Source: Nocardia cyriacigeorgica (GTDB lineage Bacteria > Actinomycetota > Actinomycetes > Mycobacteriales > Mycobacteriaceae). Taken from it: 64,000 nucleotides of DNA. Every line of letters starts with the position of its first letter. Position 1 is the stretch's first letter. Shown here piece after piece: positions 56,320-64,000 of this stretch. Under the pieces are notes generated by a model. That model saw nothing but the letters and a program-made list of their open reading frames with translations. It was not told where the DNA came from and ran no database searches. A program made the translations under genes and the position numbers. The DNA lies in NCBI RefSeq assembly GCF_029868385.1, contig NZ_JARWNX010000020.1, forward strand, positions 1-64,000, given 5' to 3'.

Positions 56320-58751
56320 GCACCCACCCCGAGGATGTCGGCGACCACGCGCATCGCGCGGGCACCGCGATCGACGTCCAGTGGCCGCTGGTTGCTGTCG
56401 TCGGTGGTCGTCGACACACCGTCGCGTACGGCCGCGCCGATGGCACGGCGTTCACCGGATTCGAAGGCGCCGAAGGTACGGCGCAGCAGCGGGAGGGTCC
56501 GGACGAACTGGTCGTCGTCGAGTGTGCCGAGCCAATCGTCGACCAGCCGCAGGAGTTCGCGATCGTGCACCAGCAGCAGCCCACGCCCGCCGAGGAACCC
56601 GTCGATCCACTCCGCTGTGGCGGTGGCGGTGTTACCGATCGACAATGCCGCGGCGAGCCTGCGCGCCGATTCGGCCGCATCCATGCGACCGGCATCGCAC
56701 AGCAGCCGCACCGTGCGCCCGACGATGGCGCCGTGCACATCGTCGCGGTCGGCGATGCGATGCAGGGTGGTCAGCCAGGATTCGCGGGCCTCGGCGTCGT
56801 CGCGGATATGGATGGCGGTGTGCCCGGCATCGATCAGGGCGCGCAGTTCCTGGGCCGCATCGGTGTCCAGGCCGGTGACCGCGCCGGGTAGGCCAGCGCA
56901 GATGCGGATGAGCATGCCGTCGGCGACATGGGTCAGGGCCGCGGTATCGGTGCCGCGCACATCGCCGTAGCGCAGGGTGCGCACCAGGGCGGGCAGGGCG
57001 GCGAGCAGATGCGTGACGTCGTGGTCCACTGCCGCGACCGATTCCAGCCTGTGAATGAGTTCGGTGGTGGCGCCACCGAGATCGGCCAGCAGCGCCAGGC
57101 CGAGTGCGTCGGTGAGATCCCCGACGGTGCGGTGATCACCTGCGGCCGTATCCAGGAGTTTCGTCGCGGCGGCGGAGCGGACCGTGGTGCCCCAGCGGGC
57201 GGCCTCGATCACCGCCACCGCGAATTCCGGCTCCCACCGCAGGGCCCAGGTTTCCCGGAAGGTGCCGGTGGCGCGCACCTCGCTGTCGGTCGGTGTGCCC
57301 CACTCCAGTTCCAGGATCCGCAACTGGTGCAGCAGCCGGGATTTCAGCCGATCGCGTTCCTTGCGCAGATCGAGTTCCACGACGGTGGTCTGTGGCTGCT
57401 GTTTCAGTCGCAGGGTGCGGATCTGCGCCCGCAGATCGGCGTCGAGCGGGACCATCGGGGTCGTCGCCGGGACGGTGCCGAGCGCCTCGCCGACCACCAG
57501 TTCGGCGCCGATCAGTCGCAGCATGGTCTCGTCGCCGTCGCACAGCACCGCCCTGGTGGCCTCGGTGACCTCGGCGAGTCCGGCCAGCGGTCGATCACGC
57601 AGTGCGGCGAGGGTTTCGGCGAGTCGCACGGCCTCGATGATGTGCGCGCTGGACACCGGTAGATCGTGGGTGCGCAGTGCGGTCGCGACCTTGGTCAGCC
57701 AGCGGGCGATGGGCTGCTCGGTCTCGGTGAACAGGTGGTGGTACCAGCCGGGGGAGGTGACGCCAGCACCGTAACCGGAGGCCGCCGACAGCCGCGAATG
57801 TGTCCACGGCACCCAGGTGAGTCGGGCCTTCACCTTCGGCAGGCCTTTCAGCAATCGCGTGTCGGGTGCGGCCGGACCGAATGGCTCCACCAGCGCCGGT
57901 GCGTGCCAGGCGCCACATACGATCGCCACCCGCTGGGCGCCGCCTTTGAGTGCCTTCCTGATCGTCTGCCGCATATACGCCTCGCGTCGCAGCGTGTGCA
58001 TATCGATGGTGGGTGAATCTTGTTCTTGTGCGGTGTTATCGCTGGTACCCCCGTTGCCGCGGTCGGCATCGATGTCGGGCGGGTACCGGGTTCGGTCGAC
58101 CGGTGCGACTTCTGGCGGCATGGCCGCGTCATCGGTGGTCGCGACGGCATCCACCACCGAACCGGACTCGGGGAAGAATTCGGTTCCGGGATCGCCGGGC
58201 ACAGTGGACGACGACCCCTGATACCGGCCGACACTGTCGCGAATGGCACCCATCGCCTCGGTCAGCGCATCGAAAGTGCTGATGTCGGAGGACGATTCGA
58301 CGACCGCGTCCCACCAGCGTTCGGGGTCGTCGTATCCGGCCGCGCTGGCGAGTTCGGCGAGCGGGTCGATGCTGTCACCGGGTTCGGCGTCCAGAGCGAG
58401 CACCGTGGTGGCGGGCAGATCGCAGAAACGCACCGGCACATCGTGTTCGGCGCCGTAGCGCAGCGCCTGCCACTCCGGGGAGAACAGCGCGAAGGGCCAG
58501 AAAGCGGCACGGGTGGGCGTATCCGGCACATAGGCGAGCATGGCGACCGGCGGCACCAGGTCGGGATCATCGATGTAGGCGATGAGCGGATCGGCGTCGG
58601 CGGGCCCCTCGATCAGGATGATGTCGGGCGCGTAGTGCTCGAGCGCCAGGCGCAGCGATCGCGCCGACCCGGGGCCGTGATGGCGGATCCCGAATACGCG
58701 GGTTCGTGGCCCGTCGATCTCCGGGTGGGCGTCGGCGGACGCCGCGCTCAC
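56316..58751 (-). CDS. DUF5682-family protein of MoxR system
   Basis: 811 aa from GTG 58751, which overlaps the MoxR stop (GTGA); the longer ORF to 58832 is rejected. The first 300 residues contain RVFGIRHHGPGSARSL (about 17-32), DIILIEGPADADPL, and VAIVCGAWHAPALV (about 280), resembling the His/Glu/His motifs of the TraB/ChaN/erythromycin-esterase-like fold. The rest is helical with repeats. No signal peptide. Enzymatic activity is inferred only from these motifs. Confidence 0.78.
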   Translation of the reverse strand: MSAASADAHPEIDGPRTRVFGIRHHGPGSARSLRLALEHYAPDIILIEGPADADPLIAYIDDPDLVPPVAMLAYVPDTPTRAAFWPFALFSPEWQALRYGAEHDVPVRFCDLPATTVLALDAEPGDSIDPLAELASAAGYDDPERWWDAVVESSSDISTFDALTEAMGAIRDSVGRYQGSSSTVPGDPGTEFFPESGSVVDAVATTDDAAMPPEVAPVDRTRYPPDIDADRGNGGTSDNTAQEQDSPTIDMHTLRREAYMRQTIRKALKGGAQRVAIVCGAWHAPALVEPFGPAAPDTRLLKGLPKVKARLTWVPWTHSRLSAASGYGAGVTSPGWYHHLFTETEQPIARWLTKVATALRTHDLPVSSAHIIEAVRLAETLAALRDRPLAGLAEVTEATRAVLCDGDETMLRLIGAELVVGEALGTVPATTPMVPLDADLRAQIRTLRLKQQPQTTVVELDLRKERDRLKSRLLHQLRILELEWGTPTDSEVRATGTFRETWALRWEPEFAVAVIEAARWGTTVRSAAATKLLDTAAGDHRTVGDLTDALGLALLADLGGATTELIHRLESVAAVDHDVTHLLAALPALVRTLRYGDVRGTDTAALTHVADGMLIRICAGLPGAVTGLDTDAAQELRALIDAGHTAIHIRDDAEARESWLTTLHRIADRDDVHGAIVGRTVRLLCDAGRMDAAESARRLAAALSIGNTATATAEWIDGFLGGRGLLLVHDRELLRLVDDWLGTLDDDQFVRTLPLLRRTFGAFESGERRAIGAAVRDGVSTTTDDSNQRPLDVDRGARAMRVVADILGVGA

Positions 58752-59836
58752 CCGGTGACCTCCCGGCAGGCGCGATAGAAATCGTTCCATTCGGGCCGAT
58801 CCCGGACCACGGCCTCCAGATATTCGGTCCACACCACGGCATCGGCCACCGGATCCTTGATCACCGATCCGAGCACCGCGCCCGCCACATCGCCCGCGCG
58901 CAGTACGCCGTCACCGAAATGCGCCGACAGCGCGAGGCCATTGGTGATCACCGAGATCGCCTCGGCCGTGGACAAGGTGCCCGACGGCGATTTCAGCCTG
59001 GTGCGCCCGTCGGCGGTGACGCCCTCGCGCAATTCGCGGAAGATCCGCACCACACGTCGCACCTCCTCGGCCGCCGCGGGCACCTCGGGCAGCTCCAACG
59101 CGGTACCGAGCTGTTCGACCCGCCGGGTGACGATGGCGACCTCGTCCTCCTCGCTCGCGGGTAGCGGCAACACCACGGTGTTGAAGCGCCGCCGTAACGC
59201 CGAGGACAGTTCGTTGACGCCGCGGTCGCGGTCGTTGGCGGTGGCGATGACATTGAAACCCTTGGCCGCCTGCACTTCGGCGCCGAGTTCCGGGATCGGC
59301 AGCGTCTTCTCCGACAGCACCGTGATCAAGGCGTCCTGGACGTCGGAGGGGATGCGGGTGAGTTCCTCGATCCGGGCGATCGCACCCGTGCGCATGGCGG
59401 TGAGCACCGGTGAGGGCACCAGCGCGCCGTCGCTCGGGCCCTCCGCGAGCAGTCGCGCGTAGTTCCAGCCGTAGCGGATCGATTCCTCGCCGGTGCCCGA
59501 GGTGCCCTGCACCAGCAGGGTCGAGGCGCCGCTGATGGCGGCCGACAGATGTTCCGACACCCAGGTCTTGGCGGTGCCGGGCACACCGAGCAACAGCAGC
59601 GCCCGATCGGTGGCCAGTGTGGCCACCGCGACCTCCATCAGCCGCCGTGGTCCCACGTATTTCGGGCTGATCACCGTGCCGTCGGCGAGGGTGCCGCCGA
59701 GCAGATAGGTGACCACCGCCCACGGCGACAGCCGCCACGACGGTGGTCGTGGTCGATCGTCGGCGGCTGCGAGGGCCCGCAGTTCGTCGGCGAAGGCCTG
59801 TTCGGCGTGTGGACGCAGCAGAGCGGATTCGGTCAC
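58748..59836 (-). CDS. MoxR-type AAA+ ATPase
   Basis: 362 aa from GTG 59836, overlapping the DUF5691 stop (GTGA). Walker A GVPGTAKT (about 84-91), Walker B-like IARIEELTR (normally xxDExNR; here EEL), sensor 1 FNVIATANDRD, Arg finger in LSSALRRRFN, and the lid domain. The SEHLSAAISG and SDVQDALITVLSEKT motifs are usual for the MoxR branch linked to DUF5682/VWA genes. It probably remodels the VWA or DUF5682 partner by ATP hydrolysis. Confidence 0.9.
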   Translation of the reverse strand: MTESALLRPHAEQAFADELRALAAADDRPRPPSWRLSPWAVVTYLLGGTLADGTVISPKYVGPRRLMEVAVATLATDRALLLLGVPGTAKTWVSEHLSAAISGASTLLVQGTSGTGEESIRYGWNYARLLAEGPSDGALVPSPVLTAMRTGAIARIEELTRIPSDVQDALITVLSEKTLPIPELGAEVQAAKGFNVIATANDRDRGVNELSSALRRRFNTVVLPLPASEEDEVAIVTRRVEQLGTALELPEVPAAAEEVRRVVRIFRELREGVTADGRTRLKSPSGTLSTAEAISVITNGLALSAHFGDGVLRAGDVAGAVLGSVIKDPVADAVVWTEYLEAVVRDRPEWNDFYRACREVTG

Positions 59837-62340
59837 TGCAACTCCTCGAGCATCGTCGATCGGGTAGTGATGTCGTCGGCCAGGCGGTAGAACGCCGCCG
59901 TCCACGCCGGGTCGGTGCATCGGCGGGCCACCGACAGCGCGGTGGACGCCGCGGCCGGTGGCAGATGTACCGACGCGGCGGTGAGCAGCGAGCGGTGCGC
60001 GGCCGGTGTGGTGCCGTGCGCGCCGGGACGTCGTTCGGCCGCCCGTGCGCGTTCGTGCAGCAACAGCAGCACATGGCGGGCCACCGGCTGCGGCCAGGGG
60101 TGCCCGATGGCGGGCAGCAGCGCCTCGATCTCCGACAGCCACGCGCCGTCGAGCCGCAGCACATGCCGGATCCGGTCGGCGAGCGGGAGCAGACCGAACA
60201 GTTCGCGGCGACGCAGCATGGCCAGATCCGATGGCACACCGGCGTCGAACAGTGCCCGCGCCCAGCGCGGATCGCGTTCGGCGAGGGTGGCATCGACCCA
60301 GCCGTCGAACATCGGCTGACGGAACCGATCCTCGATGGCCGCCGCGGTGGCTCGTTGCGGGGAGCCGAGCGCGGCTTCCCAGTGCGCCAGCGGTGTGGCC
60401 GCCACCAGATGACGCAGCCGCGCGGCCGCCGTATCGGGGCCACCGGCCCAGCGATAGCCGAACTCGCCCGCGCGGTCGGAGATGCCGTCGCGGATCGTGG
60501 CGTCGTCCAGCTCGTCCGGAATACCGACCTCCAGCCGAGGATGCAGGGTCCGCCGACTCACCCGCACCCAGGCTCCGGCCCGTTCGGTCATGCGCCGTGC
60601 GAACGCCGAACCCGACAGCAGCCGCAGTAGCTCGGCCGCGGTACGGCGGACATCGCCGCGCCGATCGTCGAGTGCGGCGTCGAGTAGCGGTTCGTCCTCC
60701 GGCGCTATTCCGCCGCGCAGCACCGCGAGCAGCTCGGCTTTCAGCGGCCCCGATTCCGAGGTCCATACCGCCGCTAGGGCGGCGCGCGCGGCGGCCGGTT
60801 CGCGCCGGCGGAGGGCGGCCAGCCACGCTGTCCGTTCGAGTGGCAGTCCGAAGCGCCACGCGTCGTCGGATTCGGCCGGTCCGGAGGTGGCGGTGTGTCG
60901 GATCAAGGTGCGCCAGGCCGGGTTCCGGGCCGCCAGCCAGCGCCCACGAGTACCGGCGAGGCGTAGCAGCGGCTCCCGGATATCGGCGTGGCCGGCCGCG
61001 TACTCCAGTAGCTGGGCACACAGTGCGTCGGGCACGCGGTAATCCGATGGCGCTGCGGCGGCGAGCCATTCGGGTAGGAAGCGCGAACGGTCGCGCAGCA
61101 GCTGCGTCAGCCGTTCGGCCGCGGCGCGCGGTAGCTGGGTGCGTGGGTCGTCGTCGGCAGGTTCGGGAAGGGCAGCGGTGTCCGGGAGCGTTCCGCCGCG
61201 GGTGAAAGCGGCGTCCAGCGCGGCGGATTCGAGCAGCAGCAGGGCCGGGTCGGTCTCGAGCCGATTCGCCGCCGCCGCGACGGGCGCCGGCAGCGTGCCG
61301 GTGCTCGGTGCACGGCGTGCGGTGCCGAGCAGGGCCGCCGAGGCCAATTCTGGCGACGCGATCGCACCACGGCCACCGCCGGCGATCGCGGCGGCTCCCA
61401 CATCGATCACCTCGCCCGAGGACAGCACCGACAGCGGCAGCAGTCCGCCGTCGGTCCATTCGGCGGTCACCGCGACCGGATGGCCGCCGGAGACGCCGAG
61501 CAGCCGCCAGGGTGGTTCGGCGGTCGCCAACGGCAGGGCGGTGCCATCGGGTTCGGCCAGGTACCAGCACTGTTCGCCGGGTACCGGCACCACATCGGAC
61601 AGCATCATGGGCCATGCACTCAGCCACGGGTCGGCCCCTAGCGCCTCGCCGTATCGATCCAGCGCCGCCGCGATACCCGACCCGGTGTCGCGTGGCACGG
61701 TGGTGAACGGTTCGGCAGTGCCGTGCGCGGCGCCCCACAGCGCCCGAAGCGGCGCGGCGGCCGGATAGAAGTGCACATCCGCGTCGGTCATCCCGCCGAG
61801 TGGGGGCGCTTCGGCCGCGAATGCGGGCGTATCGAAGCTGTGCTCGATCAGCAGTGCCCAACGCCCGCCGCGCCGCCCGTACAGCCAGGTGCGGCGGGTA
61901 TAGAGGCGTTCGTCTTCGGTGACGCGCACGCCCAACGTCATCCAGTGATCGCGGACGGGTGGCTCGGCGCGCACCGCATCGGTCTTCGTCGGATAGCCGA
62001 TATGGGTGCGGACACCCGCGGCCAGCGGCGGTGGCAACTCGTCGAGCCGGCGATGGGCGGTGATCAGCAGATGCAGCCGGGCGTACCGGTCGAGCACCAC
62101 CTGCGGCCAATCGGACCGGGTGAGTACGGCCGCTGGCACCTGCCGCAGCATCGCCGCGACTCCGGGCGCCTGCGCGTCCACCATCCGCGCCGCCATCGTC
62201 TCGAACGCGCCGAACGATCGATCCGACTGCGCCAGCCCGGTCCGCACCTGGTCGGCCAGCCAGATATCGAGTTCGGCCAGTCCCGCGCTCACCCGCACCC
62301 GGCGTTGCTGCGCCGTGCCCGGATTCCGGCGCGCCGTCAC
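59833..62340 (-). CDS. DUF5691 fused to SWIM-protein C-terminal region, SWIM motif lost
   Basis: 835 aa from GTG 62340 (GAGG upstream). Residues 15-300 match the C-terminal region normally following the SWIM zinc finger (VSAGLAELDIWLADQVRTGL, MAARMVDAQAPGVAA, VRDHWMTLGVRVTEDERLYTRRTWLYG, FYPAAAPLRALW). Residues ~310-835 are DUF5691. In other actinobacteria these are two genes, and the first has a CxCxnCxH finger. I find no such motif here in this frame or upstream. First gene of the MoxR operon. Function unknown. Confidence 0.7.
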   Translation of the reverse strand: MTARRNPGTAQQRRVRVSAGLAELDIWLADQVRTGLAQSDRSFGAFETMAARMVDAQAPGVAAMLRQVPAAVLTRSDWPQVVLDRYARLHLLITAHRRLDELPPPLAAGVRTHIGYPTKTDAVRAEPPVRDHWMTLGVRVTEDERLYTRRTWLYGRRGGRWALLIEHSFDTPAFAAEAPPLGGMTDADVHFYPAAAPLRALWGAAHGTAEPFTTVPRDTGSGIAAALDRYGEALGADPWLSAWPMMLSDVVPVPGEQCWYLAEPDGTALPLATAEPPWRLLGVSGGHPVAVTAEWTDGGLLPLSVLSSGEVIDVGAAAIAGGGRGAIASPELASAALLGTARRAPSTGTLPAPVAAAANRLETDPALLLLESAALDAAFTRGGTLPDTAALPEPADDDPRTQLPRAAAERLTQLLRDRSRFLPEWLAAAAPSDYRVPDALCAQLLEYAAGHADIREPLLRLAGTRGRWLAARNPAWRTLIRHTATSGPAESDDAWRFGLPLERTAWLAALRRREPAAARAALAAVWTSESGPLKAELLAVLRGGIAPEDEPLLDAALDDRRGDVRRTAAELLRLLSGSAFARRMTERAGAWVRVSRRTLHPRLEVGIPDELDDATIRDGISDRAGEFGYRWAGGPDTAAARLRHLVAATPLAHWEAALGSPQRATAAAIEDRFRQPMFDGWVDATLAERDPRWARALFDAGVPSDLAMLRRRELFGLLPLADRIRHVLRLDGAWLSEIEALLPAIGHPWPQPVARHVLLLLHERARAAERRPGAHGTTPAAHRSLLTAASVHLPPAAASTALSVARRCTDPAWTAAFYRLADDITTRSTMLEELQ

Positions 62341-62789
62341 CGACTCTGCCTCACGTATCCCATGATTCCCCCTGCTCGACGTGCCCCCTGCATGCGGTCC
62401 CCGGATTTGTACCGCACCCCACCGACAAGTTCGCCCGATACCCGCCGCGACCTGGGAAATCCAGTGTGCCGTCGAATTATTCGGCACCGGAGCACCCCAC
62501 GTATCTCTTGCATTGTGGTGTGACCTCTGGCATCCTGACCTGTTCGGCTCGCCCGAGCCACCCGCACAGGGTGCTACACCAACAAGCTGCCCGTCGGGGC
62601 TGGCGAGGGGTGGACATCGGAGCGCAGCCCCGCGTTTCGATGGCCAATTCCATCCCCGCGGGCAGTTTCTCATCCGTTTTCTCATCTGTGCCTACGCCCG
62701 GCTATCGGGTAGCGTTTCGGACAGCTTTCGTACAGTGCGACCGCGCGCGGGGTGGAGGTGCGCCGCGGTTCGGTGGTGCAGGGGGTGGT
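62341..62789. other. Divergent control region of MoxR operon and Rad50-like gene
   Basis: 449 bp with no supported gene. It contains an inverted repeat GTGCCG (62466-62471) and CGGCAC (62482-62487) around an AT-rich CGAAT-T-ATTCG dyad, and a direct repeat TTTCTCATC near 62669-62690. Short ORFs here have no recognisable content. Confidence 0.4.
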
Positions 62790-64000
62790 ATGCGCACGAA
62801 TTCCGAAACAGAGGCGACGAGTCGGGACGCGCCCCGATTGGCCGAGCTGGTCGCGCGGCGGCTCGCATCCGATCCGGCGGTCACCCCCGATATCGCGCAC
62901 ACCGTGCTCGCGGCGCTCGGCGATCTCGAATCGAGCGAACCCACAGCCGAATTCGGCGCCACCGGCATCTTCCTACGCGCGATCCGGGTGCGCGGGTTCC
63001 GCGGCATCGGCGCCGAGACCACTCTCGAACTCGCGCCGGGACCCGGGTTGACCCTGGTGGTCGGGCGCAACGGCAGTGGGAAATCCAGTTTCGCCGAGGC
63101 CGCGGAGCTGGCCCTCACCGGCGGCAACCGGCGCTGGGACGGGCGGTCCGCGGCCTGGCGCGAGGGGTGGCGCAACCTGCACGAACCCGAACCGGCGCGC
63201 ATCGAACTCGACCTACTCGCCGGCGGTGCGCGCCCCGAACTCACCGTCACCAAGGAATGGGCGCCCGGTGCGGCCCTCTCGGAGGCGGAATGGACCCAGC
63301 GTACGGTCGCCGGTCGCGCACCGTTTCCCGCTCGGCGCTGGTCGGTGCCGCTGGAGCTGTATCGCCCGTTCCTGTCCTACAGCGAGCTCGGCGCACTGGT
63401 CGACGGCAAACCGAGTGAGTTGTTCGATGCCCTGCACCAGTTGCTCGGCCTCGATGAACTCACCATCGCGCAGGAGACCATCCGCCTGCGGCGGCTCGAA
63501 CTCGAACGCGCCGCGCGCGATTCCCGTCAGGAACGCCTCGAACTGCTCGCGGAGCTGGCCACCGTCGCCGACGATCGCGCCGTCCGGATGGCCGAACTGC
63601 TGCGCCCGCCCGCACCGGATCTCGCCGCCGTCGAGGGTGAACTCTTCGGCTCCGACACCGGGGGCGAACCCGACGGCCTGCGCGCCATCGTCCGCCTACG
63701 GCTGCCCGCCGAATCCGAAGTGGCCGAGGTCGCGGCCCGGCTCGCCGAATGTGCCGCGGCGCTCGACCGCGACACCACCGCGGACGCGGAGGCCGATCTG
63801 CGCATTCTGGAACTGCTCACCCGCGCCCGCGACCACGCCGCGGCCGCTGGCCCCTGCCCCTGCCCGGTGTGCGGACAGGGCACCCTCGACGCGGACTGGT
63901 CCCGCGCCGCCGATGTCGCCATCTCGGCGTTGACCGAGCGGGTCGCCGCGCTGGCCGGTGCCCGTCAGGAACTCGACGGTGCGCTGCGCGCGGCCCGATC
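62790..64000 (+). CDS. Rad50/SbcC-like ATPase with CPVC hook, 3' truncated by window
   Basis: At least 403 residues from ATG 62790, open to the window end. N-terminal ATPase motif: FLRAIRVRGFRGIG, then GPGLTLVVGRNGSGKSSFAEA (Walker A about 93-100), PFLSYSELGALV, LHQLLGLDELTIAQ, and a coiled-coil-like region (LRRLELERAARD). A CPCPVCGQG motif about residue 350 is the CxxC zinc hook of Rad50-type proteins. The distal half, Walker B and ABC signature must lie beyond 64000. Likely a DNA repair or defence SMC-like ATPase; partner nuclease unknown. Divergent from the MoxR operon. Confidence 0.82.
   Translation, partial: MRTNSETEATSRDAPRLAELVARRLASDPAVTPDIAHTVLAALGDLESSEPTAEFGATGIFLRAIRVRGFRGIGAETTLELAPGPGLTLVVGRNGSGKSSFAEAAELALTGGNRRWDGRSAAWREGWRNLHEPEPARIELDLLAGGARPELTVTKEWAPGAALSEAEWTQRTVAGRAPFPARRWSVPLELYRPFLSYSELGALVDGKPSELFDALHQLLGLDELTIAQETIRLRRLELERAARDSRQERLELLAELATVADDRAVRMAELLRPPAPDLAAVEGELFGSDTGGEPDGLRAIVRLRLPAESEVAEVAARLAECAAALDRDTTADAEADLRILELLTRARDHAAAAGPCPCPVCGQGTLDADWSRAADVAISALTERVAALAGARQELDGALRAAR

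Noticed and set aside
58748..62110. 1120-aa ORF spanning two genes on the minus strand
   Set aside because: Its first two thirds are an out-of-frame shadow of DUF5691; only the last 362 residues (MoxR) are real.

Overview
The window is high-GC actinobacterial chromosome, most likely Nocardia or a close mycolic-acid relative (Rhodococcus, Gordonia). Evidence: GTG starts and 4-nt stop/start overlaps are frequent; there are EspG/PPE-type ESX proteins, a mycothiol-dependent formaldehyde dehydrogenase, an F420-type oxidoreductase, an MCE protein, and CYP51 and CYP123 resembling the M. tuberculosis enzymes. I see no tRNA, rRNA, CRISPR array, insertion sequence or prophage. The first ~160 bases are a nearly pure G run that looks like a low-quality contig edge.

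Layout. 0.3-10.3 kb: MptpB-like phosphatase, a TetR-like protein without its DNA-binding domain, an alanine-racemase-fold enzyme, a large RecB-like nuclease/helicase with degraded motifs, DEAD-box helicase, nitrilase-family hydrolase and phosphoribosyltransferase. 10.3-12.8 kb: an orphan type VII secretion trio (T7S substrate, PPE-like protein, EspG). 12.8-25.1 kb: housekeeping and metabolism: lipase-like hydrolase, WYL regulator diverging from an epoxide hydrolase, secreted protein, a paired acyl-CoA dehydrogenase operon, lipoprotein, acetyltransferase, orphan HisC1-like aminotransferase, a 34-aa peptide gene with a very strong RBS, and mycothiol formaldehyde dehydrogenase with its MBL partner. 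25.1-27.9 kb: molybdopterin oxidoreductase and an F420-type protein.

27.9-46.2 kb is the most striking metabolic region, a sterol-type oxidation cluster around CYP51. Its core (TetR, aldehyde dehydrogenase, SDR, hydroxyacid dehydrogenase, CMD protein, CYP123, SDR, 3Fe-4S ferredoxin, CYP51) matches the gene set I recall from M. tuberculosis Rv0763c-Rv0771. Here it also has a KstD-like flavoprotein, an NTF2-like protein, an unknown 416-aa protein, a CYP125-like P450, a thiol peroxidase, a lone MCE protein, HMG-CoA-lyase-like and CaiB-type enzymes, a 59-aa coupled protein and a TauD/alkylsulfatase-type dioxygenase. A repeated operator (consensus TGTCCAGACACRTGTCC) lies at the TetR gene, before aldA, before cyp123 and between cyp51 and the MCE gene, marking a local regulon. 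Inference: a dedicated route for 14-methylated sterols or related triterpenoids.

46.3-54.3 kb: endonuclease IV, two tandem Ser/Thr kinases and a MacB-type ABC exporter. 54.4-55.0 kb: a small toxin-antitoxin-like pair. 55.1-62.3 kb: a tightly overlapping operon (SWIM-less DUF5691 fusion, MoxR ATPase, DUF5682, VWA), which resembles MoxR/VWA NTP-dependent systems of unknown function. Diverging from it at 62.8 kb is a Rad50/SbcC-like ATPase with a CPVC zinc-hook motif that runs off the window end.
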